DNA from: Victivallales bacterium
GTDB taxonomy: Bacteria > Verrucomicrobiota > Lentisphaeria > Oligosphaerales > Oligosphaeraceae
Direction of reading: 5' to 3'
NCBI GenBank assembly: GCA_017617415.1
Contig: JAFZWH010000134.1
Coordinates: 1 to 64,000, forward strand
DNA length: 64,000 bases
Made by a program: the position numbers and the translations under genes. How positions within the stretch are numbered: position 1 is the stretch's first letter; the number at the start of each line of letters is the position of its first letter. Positions 1 to 9,750 of the stretch are shown here, in pieces. Under the pieces are notes generated by a model, which worked only from the letters and a program-made list of their open reading frames with translations, ran no database searches and was not told the origin of the DNA.

Positions 1-1131
1 AAGACCGTCCCGTTGCGACGCAAACTCTGGGCGTTGTTGATGAGCCACCTGTGCTGGCGGAGTCTCTGGAACGCGCCGGTGCCACCGATTGCCGCCATCC
101 TCTTCACTTCCGGTTCCGAGACGATGCCCAAGACCGTCCCCGTTGTCCACGAGGCCATCATTGCCGACCTGAAGTGCTCCGTATTGGGAATGCATTTTCG
201 GAAAGACGCCTGTCTTCTGGGCATGCTCCCGCCATTCCATTCCTTCGGCCTCCTACTCAACACGATGTTCACTTGCGTGACCAACATCCGCGTGGTCTAT
301 CACCCCAACCCCACCGAGGGCGCCATGCTCGCACGCCTCACGTCGGCCTACAAGGTCAATTTCTTCTGCGGCACGCCCACTTTTGTGACCAATATCCTGC
401 GCAACGCCACTCCGGAACAAGTCGAGGGACTGGAATTTATCGTCACTGGCGCCGAGAAGTGTACGCGCACCACGCTGGATTTGATGCACGAGAAGGCACC
501 GAAAGCGAATCTCTACGAGGGCTACGGCATCACCGAGTGCGGACCCATCGTCTCGCTCAACCAGCCCGGTTTCGTGAAATTCGGCACCATCGGCCGTCTG
601 ATGGCCTGCTCGGAGGGCATCGTCACTGACGAGGCATGCACGAAGCGCCTTCCCCCAAACACCACCGGCATGCTTTTGGTGCGAGGAACCAACATCTTCA
701 AGGGCTACCTCAACTTCGACGGCCCCTCGCCTTTCGTCCAGTTCGAGGGCAAGGAATGGTACCGCACCGGCGACCTGGTGCAAATAGACGAGGCGGGTTT
801 CGTCACCTTCATGGGGCGCCTCAAGCGCTTCGTCAAAATCGGGGGCGAAATGATCTCGCTTCCCGCGATGGAGGAGGTCCTCCTGGAGAAGTACCCCAAT
901 CCGGCGCTCGACCACGGACCGTCGCTCGCCGTGGAGGCGCTCGGCACGGACGACGCCCCCGTCATCACCCTCTTTGCGACCCTCCCGCTTGAGCGCGACG
1001 AGGTCAACGCCACTCTGCGGGCGAATGGCTTCTCGCCCATCCAGTCCGTCCGGCAGGTCGTCCAGATGCCTGAAATCCCCTGCCTGGGCTCCGGCAAGAC
1101 CGACTACCGCACGCTGAAACAGTGGAAATGA
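1..1131 (+). CDS. AMP-binding acyl-CoA/acyl-ACP synthetase, 3' part
   Basis: This is an adenylate-forming enzyme that activates a fatty acid or other carboxylate with ATP. The frame is open from base 1, so the gene starts upstream and about 376 codons are seen. All late ANL-superfamily motifs are present: a P-loop variant TSGSETMPKTV near base 106 (usual form TSGSTGxPKGV), YGITECGP near 525, YRTGDL near 760, KIGGEM near 835, and the terminal lysine motif GSGKTDYR near 1090. The atypical P-loop and overall character resemble the synthetase domain of Aas-like proteins (2-acylglycerophosphoethanolamine acyltransferase/acyl-ACP synthetase), which recycle lysophospholipids at the inner membrane. 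A preceding acyltransferase domain cannot be seen. The superfamily assignment is firm; the substrate is inferred. Confidence 0.85.
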   Translation, partial: KTVPLRRKLWALLMSHLCWRSLWNAPVPPIAAILFTSGSETMPKTVPVVHEAIIADLKCSVLGMHFRKDACLLGMLPPFHSFGLLLNTMFTCVTNIRVVYHPNPTEGAMLARLTSAYKVNFFCGTPTFVTNILRNATPEQVEGLEFIVTGAEKCTRTTLDLMHEKAPKANLYEGYGITECGPIVSLNQPGFVKFGTIGRLMACSEGIVTDEACTKRLPPNTTGMLLVRGTNIFKGYLNFDGPSPFVQFEGKEWYRTGDLVQIDEAGFVTFMGRLKRFVKIGGEMISLPAMEEVLLEKYPNPALDHGPSLAVEALGTDDAPVITLFATLPLERDEVNATLRANGFSPIQSVRQVVQMPEIPCLGSGKTDYRTLKQWK

Positions 1132-1255
1132 CACTGTGGCACACCCTGACTCTCACCGAATCCACCATCTCGAAAATGCAATTGCCTCCAAGGTTTTATT
1201 TTAACATTATAGTATCCAAAAGAACGGATTGGATGATTTCATTCGGACTGGCAAT

Positions 1256-2812
1256 ATGAAAGTCATTGACACCAGTACATTCGATTTCCCATACATCCGC
1301 ACCAACGACCGGCTGTATGTGGACAAGACGGCATTCGTGCACAAGCTCTTGTGCGGCAGCAAGGAGTACTTCCTCTCGCGCCCGCGGCGCTTCGGCAAGT
1401 CGCTGCTGGTCTCCACCCTGAAGGCGCTCTTCCAGGGACGCCGCGACCTCTTCAAGGGCCTGGCGATCGACCGGATGGACTACGACTGGAAGCCCCACCC
1501 CGTCATCCACCTCGACCTCGGAAGCTGCTCGGCGGACACGCCCGAGAAACTGGACGCATTCCTGGAGGGGCTCCTGGACAGGGAGGCGAGGAGCCTGGGC
1601 TGCACGCTTCGCGGCGAGGGAACCACGATGCGCTTCGGGAACCTCATTGACGACGCAACCCCCGACAGTCAGGCGGTGGTCCTGGTGGACGAATACGACA
1701 AGCCCATCCTCGCCAACGTCACCAGCACGCAGGCCAAGGAGATCCTGAAGGTCCTCAAGGGCTTCTACAGCGTGGTCAAGACCTACGAGGGGAAGATCCG
1801 CTTCGCGCTGATCACCGGCGTGAGCAAGTTCTCGCACGTCTCCTTCTTCTCCGAGCTCAACAACCTCACGGACATCACCCTGCACCCCGATTACGCGGCG
1901 CTGCTGGGCTTCACCGAGGCCGAGATCCGCGAATACTTCGCGGACCGCCTCCCCGCCGCCGCCGCCGCCAACGATGTCCCGGAGGAGGAGCTCATGCGGA
2001 ACATCCTCAAGTGGTACGACGGCTACCGCTTCTCCGTGGCCGAGACGCATGTCTGCAACCCCGTCTCCCTCTGCAAGTTCTTCGACAACTGCGGAAAATT
2101 CTCCAACTACTGGGGCAGCACCGGCACACCGACCTTCCTGCTGGAGCTGGCGCGCCAGAACCGCTTCGACTTCGAGGAGGCACTGGCGGAGACCTACACC
2201 GAGAGCGTCTTCGACGCCTACGAGCTGGACAGCCTCCCCGTGACGGGACTCCTCTGGCAGACCGGATACCTCACCATCAAGGAGACCGTTCGCACGCCCC
2301 GCCTCTCCTGGAAATACCGTCTGGGCTTCCCGGACTTCGAGGTCCGCGAGTCCTTCAACGAGCTGCTGCTCGACTTCTACACCGGCAGACGCCAGCGGGG
2401 GAACCAGGAGTTCCTCTTCCAAATGATGGATGCGCTCTACGCCGACGACCACGAGGCCTTCATGAGGCTCTTCCAGGCCTTCCTGGCCAACATCCCCTAC
2501 GACCTCCACCTCAAGTTCGAGAAGTACTACCAGACCATCTTCTACTGCGTCTTCCAGCTGCTCAGCGGCGCCGTCGAGGCCGAGAGCCGCACCAACGCCG
2601 GACGCATCGACGCCGTGGTGAAGACCAAAAAGGCGGTGTACCTCTTCGAGTTCAAGCTCAACCAGAGCGCCGAGGAGGCCGTCGAACAAATCCAGGACCG
2701 CAGATACTACGAGAAGTACCAGTCCTGCGGACTGCCAATCGTCTGCATCGGCGCGAATTTCGACTTCTCGAAAGGACAGCTCACCAACTGGGCCGAGACC
2801 ACCATCGCATAG
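1256..2812 (+). CDS. AAA-ATPase-like / PD-(D/E)XK nuclease-like protein
   Basis: The N-terminus has the diagnostic sequence of the AAA-ATPase-like family found in many copies in Bacteroidota and related gut bacteria: an LYVDKTAF motif followed by RPRRFGKSLL (residues about 42-51), a Walker A variant, and a Walker B LVDEYDKPI near residue 148. The C-terminus (about 455-485) carries GRID...EFK, the core of a PD-(D/E)XK nuclease fold. The ATG at 1256 was chosen over an upstream in-frame TTG at 1229 because family homology begins right after it; no clear Shine-Dalgarno is seen. The gene stands alone, convergent with the AraC regulator. The function of the family is not established; a role in mobile DNA or defence is often suggested. 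Family confidence is high, function unknown. Confidence 0.9.
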   Translation: MKVIDTSTFDFPYIRTNDRLYVDKTAFVHKLLCGSKEYFLSRPRRFGKSLLVSTLKALFQGRRDLFKGLAIDRMDYDWKPHPVIHLDLGSCSADTPEKLDAFLEGLLDREARSLGCTLRGEGTTMRFGNLIDDATPDSQAVVLVDEYDKPILANVTSTQAKEILKVLKGFYSVVKTYEGKIRFALITGVSKFSHVSFFSELNNLTDITLHPDYAALLGFTEAEIREYFADRLPAAAAANDVPEEELMRNILKWYDGYRFSVAETHVCNPVSLCKFFDNCGKFSNYWGSTGTPTFLLELARQNRFDFEEALAETYTESVFDAYELDSLPVTGLLWQTGYLTIKETVRTPRLSWKYRLGFPDFEVRESFNELLLDFYTGRRQRGNQEFLFQMMDALYADDHEAFMRLFQAFLANIPYDLHLKFEKYYQTIFYCVFQLLSGAVEAESRTNAGRIDAVVKTKKAVYLFEFKLNQSAEEAVEQIQDRRYYEKYQSCGLPIVCIGANFDFSKGQLTNWAETTIA

Positions 2813-2824
2813 AGTCTTATGCTC

Positions 2825-3715
2825 TCAGACGCCTTTCTGATTTTTTCGAAACTGCGTCGGTGAAACATTGAACCGCTTGCGGAAGTGGTAGGCCATGTTG
2901 GGGGCGCTGGAAAAGCCACAACGTTGGGCAATTTCCTCTAGAGGAAAGTTTGTTTTGACTAAAAGTTCCTGGACATCTCGCAGCCGAATGCGCATCAGAT
3001 ATTGATAGGGAGTGTCTCCTGTGCTACGTCGGAAAAGCCGAAAGAAACTCCGTCGGGACATGTTGAAACGGTGTGGTAGCCGTTCAATGTCAACACCTTT
3101 CATATAGTTTCGCTCCATATATTCCAGTGCATCAGGCACGGCGTAGAAATCCGCCTTTTGCCCTTGTTCGGCATCCTGATAGTTGCGTTCCAGCTCCACC
3201 AGCAGTTCAATGAAAAGCGCCACTACGCGGAAACGAAAACTGCTGTGGCGTTCGAGACGCTCCCGCTCAATCGCGTCAGCAAGTTGCTTGACGACTTCCA
3301 GGCTCGCCTGCGAAAGCGTCATCAGCAGTTGTTCCGAACGATGAGACTTGAAAATCCGTTGCGCGAATGGAGTATTGCCGAAGTCCCACAAGGGCAAAGG
3401 CATGCGAAGTTCATTGAACAGAATATTGATAATCTTGAAGTGGTTCTGGTCCAGATAGCCATGACTTCGGCCTCGCTCAATGAGAAAGGTGTCTCCTGCC
3501 TTTAGCGGATAACTCCCGCCCCGAGTCACATGTGTGGCTGTGCCACTATAGACAATGGTCAGTTCGGAAAATTCATGAGTGTGTAATTCGTGAACGGGAA
3601 AACCCTCTATCGACTCCGCTTGCGTGACCCGTAAAGGAAAATCCCGACGCTCAAAATACTCCTGCTCCGGGACAACCAGCAATTTCTCTGATGGATTTAA
3701 GGGAGTATTTGGCAT
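2825..3715 (-). CDS. AraC-family transcriptional regulator with cupin sensor domain
   Basis: A 296-residue one-component regulator. Residues 1-150 form a cupin-like sugar-sensing domain (ELHTHEFSELTIVYSG, then GDTFLIERGRSHGY), like RhaR/RhaS. The last 100 residues hold the two helix-turn-helix units of the AraC DNA-binding domain, ending in EEIAQRCGFSSAPNMAYHF and FNVSPTQFRKN. It is transcribed away from the hydrolase operon that starts at 4100 and shares a 384-base promoter region with it, so it probably controls that operon, which includes a rhamnosidase-like enzyme. The inducing sugar is not visible from sequence. Its stop lies only 12 bases from that of the AAA-ATPase gene. Confidence 0.9.
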   Translation of the reverse strand: MPNTPLNPSEKLLVVPEQEYFERRDFPLRVTQAESIEGFPVHELHTHEFSELTIVYSGTATHVTRGGSYPLKAGDTFLIERGRSHGYLDQNHFKIINILFNELRMPLPLWDFGNTPFAQRIFKSHRSEQLLMTLSQASLEVVKQLADAIERERLERHSSFRFRVVALFIELLVELERNYQDAEQGQKADFYAVPDALEYMERNYMKGVDIERLPHRFNMSRRSFFRLFRRSTGDTPYQYLMRIRLRDVQELLVKTNFPLEEIAQRCGFSSAPNMAYHFRKRFNVSPTQFRKNQKGV

Positions 3716-4099
3716 CTTCGGCTTGTGCTATGGGGAAAGGGAAGGCAAGGCCATGGGCGGTATCGTTGTTCGTCACCATCCATAAGATAATGTATCCTAC
3801 GGGAAAAGTATTCCAAACCGGAGCATCACCAGAAAAGGTCATGAATGACGCCATGCGTGAAGACGTCGGGAGGAAGAGCTGCTAATAATATACTGGAATC
3901 CAATAACTTCTGCTGTTTTTAACTCGCTCAGCGCAGGCTTTTGGCATCAAGGTTGGCACTTATTGATTGTTTTTAGGCACTTTTTATATTATTATTTGGT
4001 TCGTTTTTTCCTATAATTACAGATGTTACCAAAAAACGGTTTTGGAGGCAATCACCTGTTCCGTTTCGGTTCTGCCAGCTGTTTTCCAGTCTCTGCATA
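3716..4099 (+). promoter_or_regulatory. Divergent control region of the AraC regulator and hydrolase operon
   Basis: This A+T-rich stretch has a perfect -10 box TATAAT at 4012-4017 on the + strand with a poor -35 (TTATTA at 3989-3994, 17-base spacer). That fits an activator-dependent promoter. Just downstream, 4029-4045 is an inverted repeat CCAAAA-N5-TTTTGG, a reasonable operator. No convincing gene was found here; a 64-codon frame crossing the AraC start was rejected. Confidence 0.45.
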
Positions 4100-6370
4100 A
4101 TGAGCTTCAAGTTTCCATTCCTGACTCTGCTGTTCCTGATGATGGCGCAATCGGTTTGTCCATCTGCAACCAAGGTCGCGGTTCTGCATTCGGACGAATA
4201 TTCCAGCTTTTGGCTGGAGACCAGGCAACTGGAGGGAGTTGTCCCGGTGGAGCACTTCACGGTCAGTGACCTGGCGCGTCTTTCCGAAAGCCTTCCGCAG
4301 TATGGTCTGGTGGTCATCGGCACTCAGGCCGCTTATGATGCCAAGCGGGATTTCGGCGAATACCATCAGGCCTGGGACGGCTTTGTGCGCAGCGGCGGCA
4401 TCGTGCTGATGCTGGACGCGAACTATGAAGAGACCACTGCGCGCGTTCTCGGGCACCTGGCCGGTGGCACTCCGACCGCTCGGTGGGAGTGCGGCAACTC
4501 CGAGGAGGCGGGGCAAGTCACCCCGCTGGACAGTGCGCTCTTCTGCCATCCATACGTCGGCGGAACGGCGGATTTCCCCTTCGCAATCCGGAGCGGTGCG
4601 CATTTCACCGCAGTTCCGGAGGGCTGGCGCGTCGTGGCGACTTGCCGTCACGGCAATCCGATTCTGGTCGAGCATCCGTTGGGAGACGGCGCAATCCTGG
4701 CCACGACCCTGTTCGCGATGTTCAGCGTGGACGGCAAGCTCTTCCTCCGCTCTCTGGCCTGCAATCTGCTCTTCCGCCAGGAATGCCGACGCGCCGGTGT
4801 GGAGCTTGAGGATTTCCGAGCCGACTACTCCTCGGAGAACGCCCTTTGGCATCTGACGCTGAAGAACTGCAGTGATGCTCCGAAGACCATCTCCGGCCGT
4901 GCGGTAGTCAACGGTGCTTCCCTTGTCCGTCTGGAGACCCGTCTGGCCCCAAATGAAAGCCACACCTTCCAAGGGGAGCTTCCCAAAGTCGGCGAATCGA
5001 CGGTCGGCGTGGTCTTAAACGCCCCCGAGCCACTTGTGTTCACCGGGAACTTTCAGGCGCCCGACCTGACGCCGCAATTCCATCTCCCCGCCCGCGTCTT
5101 CGCTGTGGACCTCTCCCGCATCTCCTTGCCGCTGCAGCACAAAGTCCCGGCCACCTTCACGGCCGTGAAACTCTCTGAGAATGGTCATGAACTGCCCTGT
5201 CATCTGGCCTCCCCACATGCCGAGGCAGTGCTCTGCGACCTCTCTTCGCTGGCTCCGGGAAGCCATCGGCTGCGGATGGAGCTGACTGCGGAGGATGGCA
5301 CGGTCATCTCCTTGCCCGAACAGCAGACCACGCTGGTTCCCCCGGAGCAGATGAAGCTCTCCACCGACGTGCACGGGAATCTGCTGCGGGATGGGCGGCT
5401 CTTCTTCCCGCTCGCCTGGTATCATGTCTCACGGGCGCAGGGCGTCACGGCGGAAGACCGCGCGGAGTGCCTCGAATACGCCGCAACATACGGCTACAAC
5501 ACCATCCTGATGCTTACCTATGGCACTGCAGAGGATGACGCGTTCATGGACGAGGCGGCACGGCTGGGCATCGCCATCTTCTGCGCCGTGCGGAGCTACG
5601 ATGAAATCCAGGAAAAGGCCGCCCGCTGGCCGGCCGCAGTCGGCTGGTTGTACGAGATGGACGAGCCGGAGCACTGGGGATACTCCCCGGAGGAGGTCAA
5701 GCGCAATGCGGACAAGATCTTCAGCCTGGCTCCCGGATGTCCGACCTTCTCCAGCATGGAGACCGTCGCCACCATCCAACGCTATGCTGGCGTGACCGAC
5801 ATCTTCTCCACCACCGGCTATCCGGTACCCGCCTGCCCTTTGCGGCTGGTGACCGACAAATTCCGGCTGCTGGTGAAGCTCGCCAGTCAGTATGGCTTCA
5901 TTCCCATGGCGACGGTGCAGTGCTTCGGCTATCCCGGCTGCCAGGGCGAGGGCTATCCCGTCCTGCCGACGCCGCGTCAAGTCCGCAACATGGTTTACCA
6001 GGCGCTGGCCGCCAACCTGAAGGGGCTGAATTTCTACACCTACTCCGATGGAAACTTCCGGCTGCGGAAGCATCCGGAGCTGGATGAGCTGATGCGCAAG
6101 ATTCCGTCGGAGATCACACCGCTGCTGACATTCCTCCAGCTGGGAGATTACGAGGAACTGCTTCAGGGAGACGCGCAGGGCATCGTCGGTGCCCGCTGGA
6201 CGATGGGAGACCAAGTGCTTCAGCTCTGGATCAACACCACCGAGGAAATAGTCTCCTTGAACAGCCCCGAATGGCAGGACGGCTTCGCCCCCGTGAATGG
6301 CTCCCAGGGCAAGCCCGCGCACGCCACTCTCAGCCTGGCTCCGGAGGAAGTGGTCGTCTGGAGACGATGA
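4100..6370 (+). CDS. Secreted glycoside-hydrolase-like protein (GATase1-like + TIM-barrel)
   Basis: A 756-residue protein with a Sec signal peptide (residues 1-23, FPFLTLLFLMMAQSV core). Residues about 24-215 resemble the glutamine-amidotransferase/ThuA-like fold used as an accessory domain in Lentisphaerota hydrolases (LVVIGTQAAYDAK, GGIVLMLDANYEE). A beta-rich middle follows. From about residue 430 to 700 there is a TIM-barrel (FFPLAWYHVS..., YEMDEPEHW, FMATVQCFGYP-like strands). The DEPE segment near residue 520 is a candidate catalytic loop. It leads a three-gene operon: 13 bases separate it from the rhamnosidase-like gene. No CAZy family could be named with confidence and the substrate is unknown. 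A secreted or periplasmic location is likely. Confidence 0.8.
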   Translation: MSFKFPFLTLLFLMMAQSVCPSATKVAVLHSDEYSSFWLETRQLEGVVPVEHFTVSDLARLSESLPQYGLVVIGTQAAYDAKRDFGEYHQAWDGFVRSGGIVLMLDANYEETTARVLGHLAGGTPTARWECGNSEEAGQVTPLDSALFCHPYVGGTADFPFAIRSGAHFTAVPEGWRVVATCRHGNPILVEHPLGDGAILATTLFAMFSVDGKLFLRSLACNLLFRQECRRAGVELEDFRADYSSENALWHLTLKNCSDAPKTISGRAVVNGASLVRLETRLAPNESHTFQGELPKVGESTVGVVLNAPEPLVFTGNFQAPDLTPQFHLPARVFAVDLSRISLPLQHKVPATFTAVKLSENGHELPCHLASPHAEAVLCDLSSLAPGSHRLRMELTAEDGTVISLPEQQTTLVPPEQMKLSTDVHGNLLRDGRLFFPLAWYHVSRAQGVTAEDRAECLEYAATYGYNTILMLTYGTAEDDAFMDEAARLGIAIFCAVRSYDEIQEKAARWPAAVGWLYEMDEPEHWGYSPEEVKRNADKIFSLAPGCPTFSSMETVATIQRYAGVTDIFSTTGYPVPACPLRLVTDKFRLLVKLASQYGFIPMATVQCFGYPGCQGEGYPVLPTPRQVRNMVYQALAANLKGLNFYTYSDGNFRLRKHPELDELMRKIPSEITPLLTFLQLGDYEELLQGDAQGIVGARWTMGDQVLQLWINTTEEIVSLNSPEWQDGFAPVNGSQGKPAHATLSLAPEEVVVWRR

Positions 6371-6383
6371 GCTTTTTTTTGCC

Positions 6384-8666
6384 ATGAACACATTGAATGC
6401 ACCAACCGATTTCCCTTCCAGGGCGCTCTGGCTCTGGCTGCCGGAGGAGAACTTCCCCGACCGCCAGCTTTCCCCCATCAGCTTCTACACGCCCCACCAT
6501 GGCTTCACCTTCACGGCGGCGCTCTTCCGCCGCGCTTTCGCCCTTGAGCAAGCGACCAGGCCAGTTCACGCCCTGATTGCTGCGGACTGCCGCTTCCGAA
6601 TCTGGCTGGATGGCAAATACTGGTGCGACGGACCACCCGAGACCGGCGGCGACTACGGTTGCCAGACCGTCTTGCCCTGGGCATACTTCACCCGCCTGGA
6701 ACTGCCGGAGGGGCTGGCCGCAGGGGAGCACCGCATTCTCGCGGAAGTCGTCAACTGGAGCGGCCTCCAGAGCGACTACTCGATGGGGCACGGCGGTTTC
6801 CGCTTCGCCCTCATGGACGGCGCGGCGCCGCTGCTGGTCAGTGACGGCGTCTGGGAGTGCACTCTGGATGAGACCAGCCTCCAGCCAGGCTTGACCAGCT
6901 TCCACGAGTTCAACTGGCAACCTGAATGGCGGGCGCCCAGCGTGGTTCCCGCCGAATATGTCACTCGCCGGAAATACCTCGCGTGCAACTTGCCTCGGCC
7001 CGCCGAACAGCCAGTCCGGCCAATCAATGTCTTCGCACCCTTCGAGCCAGAGCGGGTGGAGGACATCGCGCCCTTCCTGGTGGGAAAGGCCCCCCTGCGG
7101 ATACGGAAGGGGCTGCCGTTCACCTTCTACCTGGAGTTCGCCGAGGAGGTCGCGGGTCAGCTGGAAGTGCGGGCCAATTGCCGCGGCGGACTGAAAATCG
7201 TGATGGAGCCGCAGGAGATTCTCGGACGCGGGCCGATTGAGCGCGACTGCCGCGAGACCATCATCACCCAGGCGCAGAAACTCCGCTTCCGCACCCGCAA
7301 TGTTCAGGCCATCCGTTTTGTGCGCTTCACTTTGGATTTCGGCAGCATCGGGCTGGTCGGCCACGAGGACTTCCTGCTGGAGGACCTCATCGCGCACGTC
7401 CGCCATTTCCCCCTGCCGCCCCCGACGCCCTTCCAATGCTCCGAACCCGCGTGGGCGGCCATCCGTCAGACCTGCGTCCGTACATTGGAAATGTGCATGC
7501 AGCAGATGCATTGGGACTCGCCGGTGCATCAGGAGGGGCTGGGCTGCGTTGCCGACTATCACTTGCAGGCCTGGCAGAGCTACGCCATCTTCGGAGAGTC
7601 CCGGCTTGCGCGCCTTGATCTCCAGCGGATCGCGAAGATGCTCCTCTTCAGCAAGGCGAGGCTTTTCCACACCTCCTTTGCGCTCTTCTATCCGATGATG
7701 CTCAAGGAGTACCTCCTGCATTCCGGAGACCTGGAGCTGGCGCACGAGCCGGAAATCGCCCAGGCCCGGGAGCTGGTCTTCGAGACCTTCGCGGGCTACC
7801 TCGGACCGGACGGCGTGGTCAGCGAAGCGCCCAACTACTGTTTCATCGACTGGACCTTCTGGAAGGAGATGACGCTCCACCACCCCAGCGCCTCCGGCGG
7901 CATGGCCCCGATGACCGCCTTCTACGCAATGGCCCTGGAGGCGGACCTGGCCATCGCGGCCTTCCTCGGCGAGCAGGAGAAGGCCACCCGCCGCGCCGCC
8001 CAGTTCGCCGCCGTGAAAACGGCGTTCAACCGACTTTTCTACGACCAGCCCAACACGCGCTACCTCAACGGCATTCCCGGATTGACCCATACCGCACCCA
8101 ACAGTCTGCTACCGCCCGATCCTCCGGAAATCATCGCCACACCCCATTCCGGAATCCTCGCGCTGGCCGCCGGGCTCGATGGTCCAAAAGTCGCCGAGTG
8201 GATCCTTCCGGCATTGCTGGAACAAGTCATGGACAAGCAGACTCAGCCGTATTTCAACAGCTTCCTGTTCATGGCGCTCGAAAAGACCGGACATCTGGCC
8301 GACGGACTCCCGCAGCTCATGACGCTCTGGGAGGAACTGCGCGACAAACACCCCGACTCTTTCATGGAAAGCTGGGACGGAGGGGATTTCTGCCACGCAT
8401 GGTGCGGCTCCCCCGCCATCTGGATGGCCCGCGGAGTCCTGGGCGTCCGGCCACTGACGCCCGGCTTCCGGAAATTCCAAGTCTGCCCCTGCCCATGCGG
8501 CCTGAACCACTTCTCCGGCGAGGTCCCGACGCCAGCCGGCCCCATCCGCGTCCGCTGGAGCAACACGGACCATTGTCTCGAAATCCAGCACCCCGCTTCC
8601 CTCAATCCCCAGGTGGATACTACTTATCTACCTAATAGTAAAGTAGTTATAACAAAACAGCCATGA
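6384..8666 (+). CDS. GH78-like alpha-L-rhamnosidase
   Basis: A 760-residue enzyme with N-terminal beta-sandwich domains (a WLWLPEE start and an FRRAF/FRIWLDG module typical of GH78 N and D domains) followed by a six-hairpin (alpha/alpha)6 barrel. The barrel carries DSPVHQEGLGCVADY near residue 378, the counterpart of the GH78 DCPQRDER catalytic loop, and a C-terminal sandwich after WMARGVLGVRPLTPGF. No signal peptide is seen, so action on imported oligosaccharides is likely. The ATG at 6384 was chosen because the frame upstream runs through the preceding gene. Its stop overlaps the next start (ATGA), implying translational coupling. The catalytic loop deviates from classical GH78, so specificity for rhamnose is inferred. 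Confidence 0.8.
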   Translation: MNTLNAPTDFPSRALWLWLPEENFPDRQLSPISFYTPHHGFTFTAALFRRAFALEQATRPVHALIAADCRFRIWLDGKYWCDGPPETGGDYGCQTVLPWAYFTRLELPEGLAAGEHRILAEVVNWSGLQSDYSMGHGGFRFALMDGAAPLLVSDGVWECTLDETSLQPGLTSFHEFNWQPEWRAPSVVPAEYVTRRKYLACNLPRPAEQPVRPINVFAPFEPERVEDIAPFLVGKAPLRIRKGLPFTFYLEFAEEVAGQLEVRANCRGGLKIVMEPQEILGRGPIERDCRETIITQAQKLRFRTRNVQAIRFVRFTLDFGSIGLVGHEDFLLEDLIAHVRHFPLPPPTPFQCSEPAWAAIRQTCVRTLEMCMQQMHWDSPVHQEGLGCVADYHLQAWQSYAIFGESRLARLDLQRIAKMLLFSKARLFHTSFALFYPMMLKEYLLHSGDLELAHEPEIAQARELVFETFAGYLGPDGVVSEAPNYCFIDWTFWKEMTLHHPSASGGMAPMTAFYAMALEADLAIAAFLGEQEKATRRAAQFAAVKTAFNRLFYDQPNTRYLNGIPGLTHTAPNSLLPPDPPEIIATPHSGILALAAGLDGPKVAEWILPALLEQVMDKQTQPYFNSFLFMALEKTGHLADGLPQLMTLWEELRDKHPDSFMESWDGGDFCHAWCGSPAIWMARGVLGVRPLTPGFRKFQVCPCPCGLNHFSGEVPTPAGPIRVRWSNTDHCLEIQHPASLNPQVDTTYLPNSKVVITKQP

Positions 8667-9658
8667 AAACGACCAAAATCCTCTTTGCCTTTTTGTTGTC
8701 CATCGGTCTGGCCTTGCCGCTCCTCGCGGACCTGGAGGCCGGCCGCGAACTGGAACGCAACTCGCTCATCTGGCGACCCGAGAAGGCCGCCCGCGAGACG
8801 GATTTCCGCATCATCCTCATCTCTTCCCTCAACAAGGACGTCGAAAACCACATCCTGCTGATTGCGCCCGACGGCAAGACCACGCTGATTGACGCGGGAC
8901 AGTGCACCGCCTACCCCGAACTGACCAAGACCTTTGACAAGTACGGCATCCGCCGCATCGACCAGGTCATCCTCACCCACCACCACGACGACCATGTCGG
9001 CGGGCTCCCCGCCATTCTCCCGATGGAAAAGTACACCTTCGGCGAAATCCTCTGGCAGACCATCAGCGACGAGGAGCTGGACTGCGAGGGAGAAGGCGAG
9101 GCCAACCGCCTCCGCATCCAGCAAATCCAGGAGCGCGCCGCCGCCCGCAGAACGCCTATCCGCGAAGTCAAGATGGGCGACGTCATCGACTTCGGCTCCG
9201 GAGCCAAGGGCACCATCCTCATGGACAACCAGCCTGAACTGCATCAGCAGTTCATCAACAACAAGAGCCTGGTCATCCGCTTCGTGTACGGCGAGTTCTC
9301 CATGCTCTTCACCGGCGACATGTGCACGGAGGAATGGGACGTCATCCACGCGCACGGCATCAGCGTGAAGTCCACCGTGCTGGAGACCGGCCATCACGGC
9401 GGAGCCTACGGCACCTGCCCGTCCTTCCTCAAGGCGGTCGCTCCCAAGGCCGCAGTCTCCTCGATGCCCGAATGGCTCTCGCACGACGAGCGCGGCATGG
9501 ACACCGACGCGATGATCCACGCCGAGGGCATCCCGCATTTCCGCGCCTGGGAGGCCTCCGAGACCGGCGAACTCGTCATCGCCACCGACGGCATCTTCTT
9601 CTTCATCACGCCCTACGGGAAGGCCCCTGCGGCTCCCCAAAGTGTCCCACAACCCTAA
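8663..9658 (+). CDS. Secreted metallo-beta-lactamase-fold hydrolase
   Basis: A 331-residue protein with a signal peptide (KILFAFLLSIGLALPLLA). The zinc motif THHHDDHVGG lies at 105-114, with further ligands in FTGDM (about 213) and ETGHHGG (about 238). This arrangement matches the ComEC/Rec2-type branch of the metallo-beta-lactamase superfamily, stand-alone secreted members of which are frequent beside carbohydrate genes. It closes the operon that starts at 4100, with a 4-base overlap at its start. The substrate is not predictable; a phosphodiester or lactone is possible. Confidence 0.88.
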   Translation: MKTTKILFAFLLSIGLALPLLADLEAGRELERNSLIWRPEKAARETDFRIILISSLNKDVENHILLIAPDGKTTLIDAGQCTAYPELTKTFDKYGIRRIDQVILTHHHDDHVGGLPAILPMEKYTFGEILWQTISDEELDCEGEGEANRLRIQQIQERAAARRTPIREVKMGDVIDFGSGAKGTILMDNQPELHQQFINNKSLVIRFVYGEFSMLFTGDMCTEEWDVIHAHGISVKSTVLETGHHGGAYGTCPSFLKAVAPKAAVSSMPEWLSHDERGMDTDAMIHAEGIPHFRAWEASETGELVIATDGIFFFITPYGKAPAAPQSVPQP

Positions 9659-9750
9659 CGCAATCCCCAACCTGTTCCAATTCACCATATAACAAAGGAG
9701 GTCGTCTGCTGAAACTACCACTTTTCATTTCCTTCTGTTGCTTCCCCTAA

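Noticed and set aside
1196-2689. Long minus-strand open frame opposite the AAA-ATPase gene
   Set aside because: Its product is Val/Leu/Glu-rich with no family features, and the opposite strand has clear conserved motifs. It is a shadow of high-G+C coding sequence. The same applies to long antisense frames over the phosphatase (12836-14758), purA (27801-29147), hisF/hisH (29277-30641) and the zinc permease (38164-39621).
3691-3885. 64-codon + strand frame across the AraC start
   Set aside because: No family features, overlaps the start of a clear gene, and lies in the divergent promoter region.
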